Below, in pieces: positions 9,187 through 18,519 of a stretch of DNA of 64,000 bases. The stretch spans positions 1 to 64,000 of the forward strand of contig NZ_VAUV01000013.1 in assembly GCF_005780165.1 (NCBI RefSeq), given 5' to 3'. Each line of letters begins with the position of its first letter. Position 1 is the first letter of the stretch. The notes beneath the pieces are model-generated. The model worked only from the letters and a program-made list of their open reading frames with translations, had not been told where the DNA came from and made no database searches. Source of the DNA: Phragmitibacter flavus. GTDB taxonomy: Bacteria; Verrucomicrobiota; Verrucomicrobiia; Verrucomicrobiales; Verrucomicrobiaceae. A program made the position numbers and the translations under genes.

Positions 9187-11388
9187 ATGGAAAAGCCGCC
9201 TGACGAAGAATTCCACCTTCTCTCACCGAAAGGCCTGCTGCCATCGTTCGCCATCGTGGGAACTGTTACCCTCGTCTGCCTCGCCATGATGTATCTGACC
9301 GGCCTGCGTGTCATCAGCGTCCACCAGCAAATCAACCGCAAAGAGGAATCCCTCAGCACCCTGCACACCGTCATCCAGACCATCCAGGCCGCAGAAAGCG
9401 CCCAACGCGGCTACCTCCTCACCGGCAAACGGCACTACCTGGAACCCTACGAACTCGCCAGGAAAGAACTCGATGCCGATCTCGCCAGCCTGAAAGACTT
9501 CCGCCCCGTTCATGTCGATCAACTCACCACCCTCGCCCGTGAAAAAATGGCCGGGTTTGCCAAAATCATCCAATTGCGAGAAGCCGGCAACCTTGATGCT
9601 GCCATGGCCATCATCAATACCGACAAAAGTGAAAACTCCACCAGCGACATGCTCTTCTGGGCCCAGCTGATGAACAGCAACGCCGACGCGGAACTCGACC
9701 GGCTTCTCCACCTCACCGAACGCCTCGCCCACATCCGCACCACTTTGTTCGGCTTCTCCTCCCTCATCACGCTTGGCTTCCTCGCCTGGGCCTATCGACG
9801 CATCCGCCGCGAAATCGAAACCAGCCACCACGCCGCCTCCCGCTATCTCCAGCAAAAAGAAATCCTCGCCGTCGCGCTCACCAGCATCGGCGACGGCGTC
9901 ATCATGACCGACCAGCACGCCAAAATCACCCTCATGAACAAGGTCGCCGAAACCCTCACCGGCTGGACCTCCGCCGAGGCCATGGGACGCGACTGCCGCG
10001 AGGTCTACCACATCATCAGCGAAGAAAGCAGAACCGCCGTCGAGAACCCCGTCCACCAGGTCCTCCACTCCCGCCAGATCATCGGGCCCACCGACCCCAC
10101 CCTGTTGATCCGCCGCGACGGCACCGAGCTGCCCGTTGACGACAGCGGCGCCCCCATTCGAGATCAGCACGGCAATCTCCACGGCGTCGTGCTCGTCTTC
10201 CGCGACTTTACCCAGCATCGCCAGTTGGAAACCTCTCTCCGCTCCGCCAAAGAAGCCGCCGAAACCGCCAACGACACCAAGGACAACTTCCTTGCCGCCC
10301 TCTCCCATGAACTGCGCACCCCCCTTACCCCCGTCGTCGCCACCCTCGCAGGTTGGGAAACCGACCCGGCCCTCCCCGGAACCCTGCTCCCCACCGTGCA
10401 AATGATGCGGCGCAACATCGAACTCGAAGCCCGCCTCATCGACGACCTCCTCGACCTCACCCGCATCGTCAAAGGCAAACTCCCGCTCAACCTCGAACCC
10501 GTCGACCTCCACCAGCTCATTCATTCCATCAGCCAGATACTCGACAGCGAGATCCACAGCAAAAACCTCCGCCTCACCCTTCATCTCAACGCCACCTCTC
10601 ATCACGCCATGGTCGATACCGGCCGCATGCAGCAGGTGTTTCTCAACATCCTCAAAAACGCCACCAAATTCACCCCCGAAAACGGCACCATCGAAATCAC
10701 CACCCGGCAAACCGACACCCACATCCACACCATCCTCCGCGACAACGGCATCGGCATGACCCCCGAAATGCTCACCCGCCTGTTCCGTCCCTTTGAGCAG
10801 GGCACCGAACAATCCATCCGCCGTTACGGCGGCCTCGGCCTCGGCATGTCCATCTCCAAAGCCCTCGTCGAAGCCCAGAACGGCGACATCCAGGCCACCA
10901 GCGAAGGCCCCGACCAGGGCTCCACCTTCACCGTCATCCTGCCCCTCATCACCGAACCCCAACCATCCATCGCGACCAGCCAACCCCCACCTTCGAAACC
11001 CCAGACCCAAGACCAGGTCGCCCTTGAAATCCTGCTGGTGGAAGACCATGTCGATACCGCCCGTGTTCTCACCCATCTGCTCACCCGCTCCGGTCACCGC
11101 GTTGTCAACGCCGACACCGTCGCCACCGCCCTCGCCACCTTCAGCCAGCACCCCTTCGATCTACTCCTTTGCGACCTCGGCCTGCCCGACGGCAGCGGCC
11201 TCAACATCATCCGCACCATTCGCCAAACCAGCTCCCTCCCCGCCATCGCCCTCACCGGCTACGGCATGGAAGAAGACATCGAAGCCTGCAAAACCGCCGG
11301 CTTCAACGCCCACCTCACCAAACCCCTCAACCTGCAAAAGCTCAAAGAAGTCATCAGCAGCGTCACCGCCCCGGCACCTTTGTCATAA
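9187..11388 (+). CDS. Membrane hybrid histidine kinase: CHASE3, PAS, HisKA, HATPase, receiver
   Basis: A 733-residue sensor. A membrane segment (residues about 18-40) leads to a CHASE3 extracytoplasmic region (ESAQRGYLLTGKRHYLEPY) and a second membrane segment (about 187-203). The cytoplasmic part has a PAS domain (225-345), a HisKA box with His374 (SHELRTPLTP), an ATPase with DNGIGMT and GGLGLGMS, and a C-terminal receiver with Asp663 (LCDLGLPDGSG). The kinase core and receiver closely match those of the preceding gene, suggesting duplication with exchange of the input part. No output domain is present. Confidence 0.9.
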   Translation: MEKPPDEEFHLLSPKGLLPSFAIVGTVTLVCLAMMYLTGLRVISVHQQINRKEESLSTLHTVIQTIQAAESAQRGYLLTGKRHYLEPYELARKELDADLASLKDFRPVHVDQLTTLAREKMAGFAKIIQLREAGNLDAAMAIINTDKSENSTSDMLFWAQLMNSNADAELDRLLHLTERLAHIRTTLFGFSSLITLGFLAWAYRRIRREIETSHHAASRYLQQKEILAVALTSIGDGVIMTDQHAKITLMNKVAETLTGWTSAEAMGRDCREVYHIISEESRTAVENPVHQVLHSRQIIGPTDPTLLIRRDGTELPVDDSGAPIRDQHGNLHGVVLVFRDFTQHRQLETSLRSAKEAAETANDTKDNFLAALSHELRTPLTPVVATLAGWETDPALPGTLLPTVQMMRRNIELEARLIDDLLDLTRIVKGKLPLNLEPVDLHQLIHSISQILDSEIHSKNLRLTLHLNATSHHAMVDTGRMQQVFLNILKNATKFTPENGTIEITTRQTDTHIHTILRDNGIGMTPEMLTRLFRPFEQGTEQSIRRYGGLGLGMSISKALVEAQNGDIQATSEGPDQGSTFTVILPLITEPQPSIATSQPPPSKPQTQDQVALEILLVEDHVDTARVLTHLLTRSGHRVVNADTVATALATFSQHPFDLLLCDLGLPDGSGLNIIRTIRQTSSLPAIALTGYGMEEDIEACKTAGFNAHLTKPLNLQKLKEVISSVTAPAPLS

Positions 11389-11510
11389 CTTCCAGATACT
11401 CCCACGCTGCTGCTGGTTGGTCCGCAACTCACGCCTCCGTGCCGTTCCTTTTTCCTTTGCAGACTCTCACAGGCCCTGATCACCCTCCATGCAATCAATG
11501 ACATCCAGAT

Positions 11511-12698
11511 TTGCACCCCCCTCCGAATCCCACCGTGCAAGATCAACGAGCGAATGACGAATCTTTACCCTGTTCCCGTTTCGCAGACTATTTGCAGCCC
11601 AAAATCAACGCCGTTTTGGAACGGTGGATGGAGGACGTCAGGCACGATCCCAGCCTGCCCAAGGCGGATGAACTTCCCAAAACGCTGCTGAAGGACCATG
11701 TCCCCGATCTGCTTCATTCGTTCATCGAGTTCCTGCGCTCAGGCCGCAACGACGCCAATCAGAATGCCAAAAAACATGGCACAGAACGTTGGGGCCAGGG
11801 TTACAGCATCAAGGAACTGATCTGGGAAATCCACCAACTGCGCGCCGTGCTGCTGCGCGAAATGGTCACCTTCGCCAAGGTCGAATCCGATTCGCTCACC
11901 AGTTATGCCGCGGCCTGCAAGGCGACTGACGTGTTCTTCGATGAGATGCAGGTCGTGTCGGTGGCGAAATTCATGGAGGAAAGAGAATTGGCACAGCGGC
12001 GGTCCGATGTGGCACGTCTGCGCCTGGTGCGCTCCATCTCCCATGAGCTTCGCAACACGCTCAACGCCCTCGGACTTTCGTCGATGCTGCTGGATGACAG
12101 CGGCTCCGAATCCACTGACACCGTCAAACTCCAGCTCGATCAAAGCTGCCTGCAAATGCAGGAGGTGCTGGACGATCTTTTGGGTCTTTCCCACATTTTG
12201 GGACCCAACCGCAGCCTGCGAATGTCGTTTGTTGATGCACCGAAACTGCTGGAAGAAATGGACGCGATCTTCCGACCCGTGGCCGAAGCCAAAGGTCTGC
12301 GCTTCTCCACCTCCATAAAGGGCGATCTGAGCCATCTGGTCGGCGATGAAGCCAAGGTGCGGCAAATCACCCAAATCATGGTGTCCAACGCCATCACCTA
12401 CACTTCCACCGGATCAGTCGACCTCTCTTTTGACGAGTTGGATGGACAACAATGGGCGATTGTGGTGAAGGACACCGGCATCGGCATTGCCAAAGAAGAC
12501 CGTGAGCACATCTTCTCCGAGTTCTACCGGGTGGAAAACGAATCGCCCCTTCGCGGTTCCGGTCTTGGACTCGCCATCATGACCGCCGTGGTGGATCTGC
12601 TGGGCGGTTCGATTCATCTGGAATCCGCCATGGACGAAGGCAGCCAGTTCCGTGTGGTTTTGCCCAGTCAACCCAGTATCAGTGATCCAATTAGTTGA
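11511..12698 (+). CDS. Histidine kinase with RsbRD-type N-terminal domain
   Basis: A 395-residue protein if read from the TTG at 11511; a GTG at 11535 is the other candidate, as no in-frame ATG lies near. Residues 20-160 look like an RsbRD_N/RsbR-type sensor domain (helical; FADYLQPKINAVLERWMEDV, ELIWEIHQLRAVLL). The HisKA-like box SISHELRNTLNAL carries His178. The ATPase shows DTGIGIAKED and GSGLGLAI. RsbR-type input domains usually belong to stressosomes with STAS domains; here the domain drives a kinase. It ends 14 bases from the stop of the convergent kinase at 12713, which has the same build. Confidence 0.8.
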   Translation: MHPPPNPTVQDQRANDESLPCSRFADYLQPKINAVLERWMEDVRHDPSLPKADELPKTLLKDHVPDLLHSFIEFLRSGRNDANQNAKKHGTERWGQGYSIKELIWEIHQLRAVLLREMVTFAKVESDSLTSYAAACKATDVFFDEMQVVSVAKFMEERELAQRRSDVARLRLVRSISHELRNTLNALGLSSMLLDDSGSESTDTVKLQLDQSCLQMQEVLDDLLGLSHILGPNRSLRMSFVDAPKLLEEMDAIFRPVAEAKGLRFSTSIKGDLSHLVGDEAKVRQITQIMVSNAITYTSTGSVDLSFDELDGQQWAIVVKDTGIGIAKEDREHIFSEFYRVENESPLRGSGLGLAIMTAVVDLLGGSIHLESAMDEGSQFRVVLPSQPSISDPIS

Positions 12699-12712
12699 TG
12701 CTGGCCGTCAGT

Positions 12713-13855
12713 TTAATTTAAAGGCATCGCATGCCTTGGAAGATCAATGGTAAACACGCAGCCCTGCTCGTCGGGTTTGTTGCGGACGCTGAGGATTCCA
12801 TCATTGGCCTCGACACCCCGACGGGCAATCGAAAGACCAAGCCCCATGCCGCTTTTGTCTTTTCCGCCTTGGGTGAAGGGTTCAAACATCGTTTCCGCCT
12901 CGCCGGGAGGCAGTCCATCGCCGTGATCCTCAACATCGATCAATATCCGGTCCCCGACCGAATAGGCATTCAAGATCACTTCGGTTCCACGGTGGGTAAA
13001 TTTGAAGGCGTTCTGCAAAAGATTGCCCACCGCCGAGAGCAGCAGATCGCGGTCGGCATCCAACGCAAGCCGCAGATCGACTGCGGAAACCGTGAGCACA
13101 CATTCCTTTACCTTCGCCTCGAGCGCGGCGGACAGTTTGATTTCACCAATGAAGTCAGAAAGGGCAAACAGGGCGTTGCGCACCGGAAGACCGGCAATCA
13201 GGCGCACATCCGTGAGGGAACGATCAATCAGTGATCCCATGCCTACAAGAGAACGGTTTAGCACTGAACCCGTGGCACCACTGAGACTGAGGTTGCCATC
13301 CTTGATCGCGAAAAGGGCGAGGGTCGCTGTATTGAGGAGGTTGCGCAGTTCATGGGTGAAAAATCCGATCTGCACGTTGAGCGTCTGAATGTGTTTGTCG
13401 GCCATCACGAAGTCTCTCTGATAGTTGAACTCCGTGACCGCCATCGCAATGGCATTGTCCAAACAGCGGTTGAGCGTGCGAAACTCATCCACTTCGACCG
13501 GCTCATCGACCTCAAACGCAAGATCGGTGATCGACTGGCAGAGATCGCCGTAGTCATGCACCACCTGTTCCACGGTAAATCCCCGTCTCAGCAATTCCCG
13601 ACCATGCTGCGCTGCGACCTCACTCAATTCGGAAAGAGCGGGTTTGCCACCGCCCGAAGCACCGGAAACCTTGCGGCTCTCCATCGGCTTGTCGGTCTGT
13701 TCAACCTTCAGGGTCTTGATCAACTGATCGAGGAAAAAAGGCACCCCGTGATCCATCTCGTCCGCCGTGGCTTCAGGCGAAGCACGCTTTGCCACCTTGG
13801 CCCGGCAGCGCTCAATTAGCTCCGCCCGTTGGTTGGTGAGAAAAACATGGAGCAT
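12713..13855 (-). CDS. Histidine kinase with RsbRD-type N-terminal domain (convergent paralogue)
   Basis: A 380-residue kinase with an ATG start at 13855. The first 150 residues are helical and resemble an RsbRD_N sensor region (FLTNQRAELIERCRAKVAK, AQHGRELLRRGFTVEQVVHDY). His168 sits in FFTHELRNLLNTA, and the ATPase region shows NLLQNAFKF, EDHGDGLPPGE and GMGLGLSIARRG. It is arranged tail to tail with the similar kinase ending at 12698, and the two probably form a pair. No receiver is attached. The phosphotransfer partner is not in this window. Confidence 0.8.
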   Translation of the reverse strand: MLHVFLTNQRAELIERCRAKVAKRASPEATADEMDHGVPFFLDQLIKTLKVEQTDKPMESRKVSGASGGGKPALSELSEVAAQHGRELLRRGFTVEQVVHDYGDLCQSITDLAFEVDEPVEVDEFRTLNRCLDNAIAMAVTEFNYQRDFVMADKHIQTLNVQIGFFTHELRNLLNTATLALFAIKDGNLSLSGATGSVLNRSLVGMGSLIDRSLTDVRLIAGLPVRNALFALSDFIGEIKLSAALEAKVKECVLTVSAVDLRLALDADRDLLLSAVGNLLQNAFKFTHRGTEVILNAYSVGDRILIDVEDHGDGLPPGEAETMFEPFTQGGKDKSGMGLGLSIARRGVEANDGILSVRNKPDEQGCVFTIDLPRHAMPLN

Positions 13856-13933
13856 TAGTCCACAGTAATGGCGATTCCTGAGATTGCTGAACTATCTGCA
13901 TGTTCGTATGTATTAGCTTAATGGGAAATGCTT

Positions 13934-14839
13934 TCATTTCATGGATTGCGTCGCCATCATCGCAGGAACCGCAGAATCATCAGAAATCCCAACCTCTCGA
14001 ACATACAAATCCACTTCAGACTCAATAAATGCCTTGGCCGTGCCCAGATAACTTCCTGCAATAGGCGGCACGTGCTCAGAATGCCTCGAAACCGCCACGG
14101 GAATGTAGTTCGAGGTAGTGAGGATGCCCCAGCTTGGATCAAAGCCGACCCAACCGGCTCCCGGCAGATACAGTTCAGCCCAACCATGCATGGACATGCG
14201 ACCGCTGATGTCAGGAGAATACATGTAGCCGCTCACAAAGCGGGCCGCGAGCCCCAGATGGCGGCAGGTTTCAATAAATAAAGTGGCGGAGTCTCGACAG
14301 GATCCGGTGCCCTTCTCCAAGGTTTCCGCCGGGGACTGCACGCCTTTCTCCATGCGGCGCTGATAGCCGATGGATTTATAAATGTGAAGGTTAAGTTGCT
14401 GCAACAAGTCCAGCGTGCCGAGTCTTTTGCCGGGATGCCATAAATCGTAAAGCCAGTCGCGGATTTCGTCGATGTCGCGCACATAGATGCTGCGACTAAG
14501 TGGCCGGAGTTCCGCTCCTAAATCATGCTCGTAAGTGAAAGGATATTCCATCGCCTCATGGGCAATGACAAAATTGAACGGGTTATCCTCCCGGACATTA
14601 ATGAAAAACTCAGCCTCAATCACCAGCTCCAACGCGGTTGAATTAAAATCCACCAGCGCGATGTTGTTTTCATACGGATCACGAATCCATCGGGTTCGAT
14701 GCGGCACGGAGATTTCGATGGAACAGGATTCGAGATCAATGGCGTGACTTTCGCGAGGTCGCATCATCAGTTGATGCGTGCTGAAGGAGACGTGGGTCGA
14801 GTATCGATAGCTCGTCCGATGGTGGATGTGGATTTTCAA
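13934..14839 (-). CDS. Transglutaminase-like cysteine protease family protein
   Basis: A 301-residue protein in which the TTG at 14839 is the likely start, because the family begins with a beta-strand like KIHIHHRTSYRYS. It has the bacterial transglutaminase-like N-terminal region (residues 1-85) followed by a transglutaminase core. Expected catalytic residues are Cys in GTGSCRDSATLF, His in SMHGWAELYLPG and Asp in GFDPSWG. Such proteins cleave or form amide bonds in peptides. The next gene upstream (14880) is a diverged family member in the same direction, 40 bases away, so the two form an operon. Circularly permuted ATP-grasp and alpha-E partners seen elsewhere are absent here. Confidence 0.88.
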   Translation of the reverse strand: MKIHIHHRTSYRYSTHVSFSTHQLMMRPRESHAIDLESCSIEISVPHRTRWIRDPYENNIALVDFNSTALELVIEAEFFINVREDNPFNFVIAHEAMEYPFTYEHDLGAELRPLSRSIYVRDIDEIRDWLYDLWHPGKRLGTLDLLQQLNLHIYKSIGYQRRMEKGVQSPAETLEKGTGSCRDSATLFIETCRHLGLAARFVSGYMYSPDISGRMSMHGWAELYLPGAGWVGFDPSWGILTTSNYIPVAVSRHSEHVPPIAGSYLGTAKAFIESEVDLYVREVGISDDSAVPAMMATQSMK

Positions 14840-14879
14840 ATAGGTGGTGTTTCTTATTCTTATTTAGTAAGCGGGTGTT

Positions 14880-15776
14880 TCAGGAAATGCGCAGTTCCAC
14901 CGTCCCATCAATGCGTTTGGAGAGATCAACCGGATCGCCCACCGACACGGTGTTCGGAGGCACCTGATAGGCCCAAACCATGAAATGACTCAAGGTCGCC
15001 GGACCATAAATGGTGGAAAAGGCACCGTCCACTGCGTCCATGCCATGGCCCAGTTTGATCCGCCCAATTCGCGGCACGTTAAATCGCGCATCAATGGTGA
15101 ACCATTCACCGAGATAGACCTCGCCATATGCATGGAAATCCATCGGGGTGCCGTTGTCGAAATAACCGATGTCTGGAAGGTGTCCTGTCACATATCGCGT
15201 TGGCAAATTGAATGCCCGGCACAGGGCCACCACAAGGTGGGCGAAGTCACGACATACTCCATAACCGCGCTGCAACACATCGAAGGCGGTGAGATCCGGA
15301 CTTCCTGAACCGTAGCGATACTCAATGTTGTCATGGACCCAGTCGCAGATGGCGTGAACCCGCTGCATGCCGTTGTTGATGTGACCGAACTGCTGCCACG
15401 CAAAGTTGGAGAGGGTGTCGGAATCGCAATACCGGCTTGGCAACGTGTAACGAAGCAGCTCCTGTGGCAGCTCATTGACTGGCAGGGAATTCAGCACCTG
15501 TTCGTGTTTGTCAGGCAATGATGAAACGGCGACCAGCGCGTCCATGTTGATGACGTTGCGACCTGGCACCAGCATCGACCGGCAGGTGACGTTGCCATGC
15601 GAATCATGAAATTCGTAGGGATTTAGATAGGGACCGTAGTCACAGCTTTCCTGAAGCACAAGGCAGCCACGATCACGACGCGGGCGCAGCAGATACGAAA
15701 TGGGGGTGAAGAGAGAAGTTTCGTAAACAAGGTTGCACCCGACGCGAACAGTGAGATCAAGGTAGTCTGAATTCAT
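14880..15776 (-). CDS. Transglutaminase-like cysteine protease family protein (second copy)
   Basis: A 298-residue protein starting at an ATG. It has the N-terminal beta region (DLTVRVGCNLVYETS) and a transglutaminase core with Cys in GYGVCRDFAHLVVALCRAF, His in DFHAYGEVYLGE and Asp in TIDARFN. It carries the family's C-terminal signature GRIKLGHGMDAVDGAF. It is the first gene of a two-gene unit with the paralogue at 13934 and is divergent from the M20 deacylase at 15923. The substrate is unknown; a joint role in peptide or isopeptide breakdown is an inference. Confidence 0.87.
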   Translation of the reverse strand: MNSDYLDLTVRVGCNLVYETSLFTPISYLLRPRRDRGCLVLQESCDYGPYLNPYEFHDSHGNVTCRSMLVPGRNVINMDALVAVSSLPDKHEQVLNSLPVNELPQELLRYTLPSRYCDSDTLSNFAWQQFGHINNGMQRVHAICDWVHDNIEYRYGSGSPDLTAFDVLQRGYGVCRDFAHLVVALCRAFNLPTRYVTGHLPDIGYFDNGTPMDFHAYGEVYLGEWFTIDARFNVPRIGRIKLGHGMDAVDGAFSTIYGPATLSHFMVWAYQVPPNTVSVGDPVDLSKRIDGTVELRIS

Positions 15777-15922
15777 GGGGCTAAGAACGGACTCGGAAGA
15801 CCATCCTCAGAGAACACGCGCTTTCTGCTTCAGCGCGGATGTCGTGCCATCAATGACACAATCACCACCCTTACCCTGAAATCAGGTCAATAGCGAACTC
15901 CATTACCTTTTCTTTTCTTTTC

Positions 15923-17041
15923 ATGCCGGACTCCATCTCCATCCTTGATCGACTCATCGCGCTTACTCGCGAACTGATGCATATCCCCAGCACCGAAAGC
16001 CGGCCCGAAGAGCGGGCGCGGTGTTTTGATGTTTGCCGCAACTTTTTGCAGGCCGTTCCCGGGGTGTCGATCCGCGAATACGACAGCAATGGTTTTGCCT
16101 CGCTGGTGGCGGGTCCCGCGGGTCTGGAAGTGCCCGGCATTTTGCTGGTGGGACACCTTGATGTCATTGAACACCCCGATGTAACTGTTTATCGCTCAAC
16201 GATTCGTGACGGACGCCTGTGGGGTCCCGGATCGGGCGACATGAAGGGACAATGCGCCATCATGATCGAACTCTTTTGTGATCTTCACCGTCGCTTTCCC
16301 GGCATTTCACTAGGCATTGCGTTGACCTCCGATGAGGAACGCGGTGGCGAAGACGGCGTGGGATATCTGTTTGAAAAGCTGGGAATCCGTTGTGGACTGG
16401 CGATGGTTCCCGATGGCGGCTCAATCAACCGGATCACCGTGGAAGAGAAAGGCATCCTGCAAATTCGCCTTCGTGTGATTGGTCACGAAGGCCATGCGGC
16501 GGCCCCGTGGCTCGGGCCCAATGCGCTCAAAACCCTTGCGTTATGCATCGCTCGATTGACACAACATTTCGATTCCTTGCAAGATGCCACATCGCCAGAC
16601 CACTGGTATCCAACCTGCGTGCCGACCATTTGCAGCACGCCCAATCGCACCGTGAACTGCATCCCCGGTGAGGCCGAAGCGATTGTCGATATCCGATTCC
16701 CCTATCCCAACACGATAGAAAGCATGCTCGATGTCGTCAGGGAAATCGCCGGACCAGAGGTGATCATCGAACCCGTCAACACCGCCGCGACCACGCGCTT
16801 GTCACCTGATCCACTTTATCTGCAAATCACCGAACAACTCACTGGAGCACCCGCCAAACTGGTGCGGGCCTCCGGCGGCAGTGATGCGCTGTTCATCGCG
16901 CAATACGGCATCCCGGTGGTGCTCTCCAGCCCTGTGGTCGGCAATCTGCATCGAGAGGATGAGTGGATGGACCTCGCCTCCATGGAACTTTACCATCGGA
17001 TCTGCGAGCGATTCCTCATCGAGAAATTGGTGGTGGCGTGA
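15923..17041 (+). CDS. M20 family metallopeptidase/deacylase (ArgE/DapE type)
   Basis: A 372-residue zinc-dependent amidohydrolase. Ligands and active residues are visible: His78 and Asp80 (GHLDV), Asp106 (GSGDMKGQ), the Glu pair 138/139 (SDEERGGEDG) and Asp163 (VPDGGS). The dimerisation lid begins near GHEGHAAAPW. ArgE, DapE and carboxypeptidase G2 belong to this family and the sequence does not separate them; there are no arginine or lysine biosynthesis genes nearby. It is divergent from the transglutaminase pair, which may point to peptide or amide catabolism. Confidence 0.88.
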   Translation: MPDSISILDRLIALTRELMHIPSTESRPEERARCFDVCRNFLQAVPGVSIREYDSNGFASLVAGPAGLEVPGILLVGHLDVIEHPDVTVYRSTIRDGRLWGPGSGDMKGQCAIMIELFCDLHRRFPGISLGIALTSDEERGGEDGVGYLFEKLGIRCGLAMVPDGGSINRITVEEKGILQIRLRVIGHEGHAAAPWLGPNALKTLALCIARLTQHFDSLQDATSPDHWYPTCVPTICSTPNRTVNCIPGEAEAIVDIRFPYPNTIESMLDVVREIAGPEVIIEPVNTAATTRLSPDPLYLQITEQLTGAPAKLVRASGGSDALFIAQYGIPVVLSSPVVGNLHREDEWMDLASMELYHRICERFLIEKLVVA

Positions 17042-17053
17042 AGCTTCACCGCA

Positions 17054-18202
17054 TCAAAGCGAGCAAAGGGAGAGGTTGGTCGCCGCCTCCGCCATGGCAA
17101 CAGAGTCCCGGCCGTTTTGCTCGGTGATCTTGCGCGGATGATTGCGATCCTTTAGCCATGCGAGCTGATCGGCAAACAGGGAACGCAGCAGCTGACAGTA
17201 GAGCCGCATCTTGTCACCTTCACCACCGCCATCATGACGCAGGTCGATTTGCTGGGAAATATCCAGGTCCTTGTGCCGCCCCCTGGCGACGCGATCCCGG
17301 CCGCCGAAAGTCTTCAACACATCAAGCCGCGCCCCCGGGAAAAGCTCCATCAGTTGACGTGTTTGCGCTTCATTCACCGCCCCGCGAACCCGCGCGCGGG
17401 TGGGCACCCATTCTTCGAGCGTCAGATCGCCGTGCTCAAACAGCAGCCGAAACTCCTGCCGATCAAGCCGGGAGGGTTGCGTAAAACCATGATAAAAATT
17501 CACCAGTGGTCCGCTGGCATGACGCACCGTGCATTGCACCTGTTCTTCAACACCGATTTCGGAACCGGGGCGAAGAGTGCGCTGGGCGGCGACGACCTCA
17601 CCCACGCCCAGCCAGCCTTCGAACAAATCAAAAAAATGCACGCCATGCTCGACGAAGATGCCACCACTTTTTTCGCGATCCCAAAACCAATGGTCAGCCG
17701 CAAGTCCCTCATCGCTCGCGTAATTTTCAAACCATCCATGCAGGCATTCGCCGAGCACACCTGTCTGCACCACGCCTGACACGGCATCAAACAAAGGATT
17801 GTAGCGCTGCATCAAGTTCGCCACACAAAGCAAATTCTTCGAACGCGCCAAAGCGATGAGTTCATCCGCCTGCGCGACATTCATCGCCAATGGCTTTTCA
17901 CAGATGACGTGTTTCCCCGCCTGCAAAGCGGCGAGCGCCTGCGGATAGTGTAGAAACGGCGGTGTGGCAATGTAGATCAAGTCCACCGTCGGATCGGCCA
18001 GCAAGGTTTCCGTCTCCACCAGATCCGCCACGCCAAAACGCAACGACATGGCGAGCGCCGCTTCCCGATGCGTGCCCGCGATCGCCGCGAGTTCGACATG
18101 GGGCGTTTGCAGAAATTGCTGGAGGGCAAACAAACCAAAACCCCCGGCACCAATGGCACCGATACGCAATGGACCGGCACTTGAAGAAGGATTTGGATTC
18201 AC
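17054..18202 (-). CDS. Gfo/Idh/MocA family oxidoreductase
   Basis: A 382-residue protein with a GTG start. The N-terminal Rossmann fold has the dinucleotide motif GAIGAGGFGLFA, followed by DLIYIATPPFLHYP and the conserved CEKPLAMN, whose Lys takes part in catalysis in this family. The C-terminal alpha/beta domain holds the family pattern GGIFVEHGVHFFDLF. These enzymes oxidise or reduce sugars, inositols or related compounds with NAD(P). It is convergent with the deacylase (12 bases between stops). The substrate cannot be told from sequence. Confidence 0.88.
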   Translation of the reverse strand: MNPNPSSSAGPLRIGAIGAGGFGLFALQQFLQTPHVELAAIAGTHREAALAMSLRFGVADLVETETLLADPTVDLIYIATPPFLHYPQALAALQAGKHVICEKPLAMNVAQADELIALARSKNLLCVANLMQRYNPLFDAVSGVVQTGVLGECLHGWFENYASDEGLAADHWFWDREKSGGIFVEHGVHFFDLFEGWLGVGEVVAAQRTLRPGSEIGVEEQVQCTVRHASGPLVNFYHGFTQPSRLDRQEFRLLFEHGDLTLEEWVPTRARVRGAVNEAQTRQLMELFPGARLDVLKTFGGRDRVARGRHKDLDISQQIDLRHDGGGEGDKMRLYCQLLRSLFADQLAWLKDRNHPRKITEQNGRDSVAMAEAATNLSLCSL

Positions 18203-18324
18203 AACGACCTACGTCGTCCCCCACGCTGCAATAGCAATGGCAAATGCCACAATAGATGGGGCCACCTCGAAGTCTGCGACCTTGGCGATGATCTCCGTCC
18301 CATCGAGACGACTCATATCAGCCC

Positions 18325-18449
18325 GGCACAGGGTGCCAGGATTTGATTGAAAAGCATTGGCGTCCTACCAGGACGCCAATGCGGATCACGACACCAAAAA
18401 ACAATTGGCCTCGGCATATGCGGCTGAATTCCGCAGCGATTCGCGGAAT
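18325..18449. repeat. Intergenic palindromes in a 317-bp gap
   Basis: The gap 18203-18519 holds no gene. It carries GGCAC-AGG-GTGCC (18325-18337), a 13-bp perfect stem with a 3-base loop at 18354-18382 (GCATTGGCGTCCT / AGGACGCCAATGC) and a 7-bp stem ATTCCGC/GCGGAAT (18428-18449). The middle one shares its GCGTCC core with the palindrome at 2601. They probably belong to the dispersed palindrome family. Confidence 0.6.
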
Positions 18450-18519
18450 CCCCAAAGCCCCCCATTGACACATTCATTAGTTCCTCTAATAATTCGCCGC
18501 CGCAAATCATACCCCAACT

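Noticed and set aside
9223-11151. Long open frame on the minus strand (642 codons)
   Set aside because: Antisense to the CHASE3 kinase; low-complexity GGGG/EVE composition, no recognisable domain.
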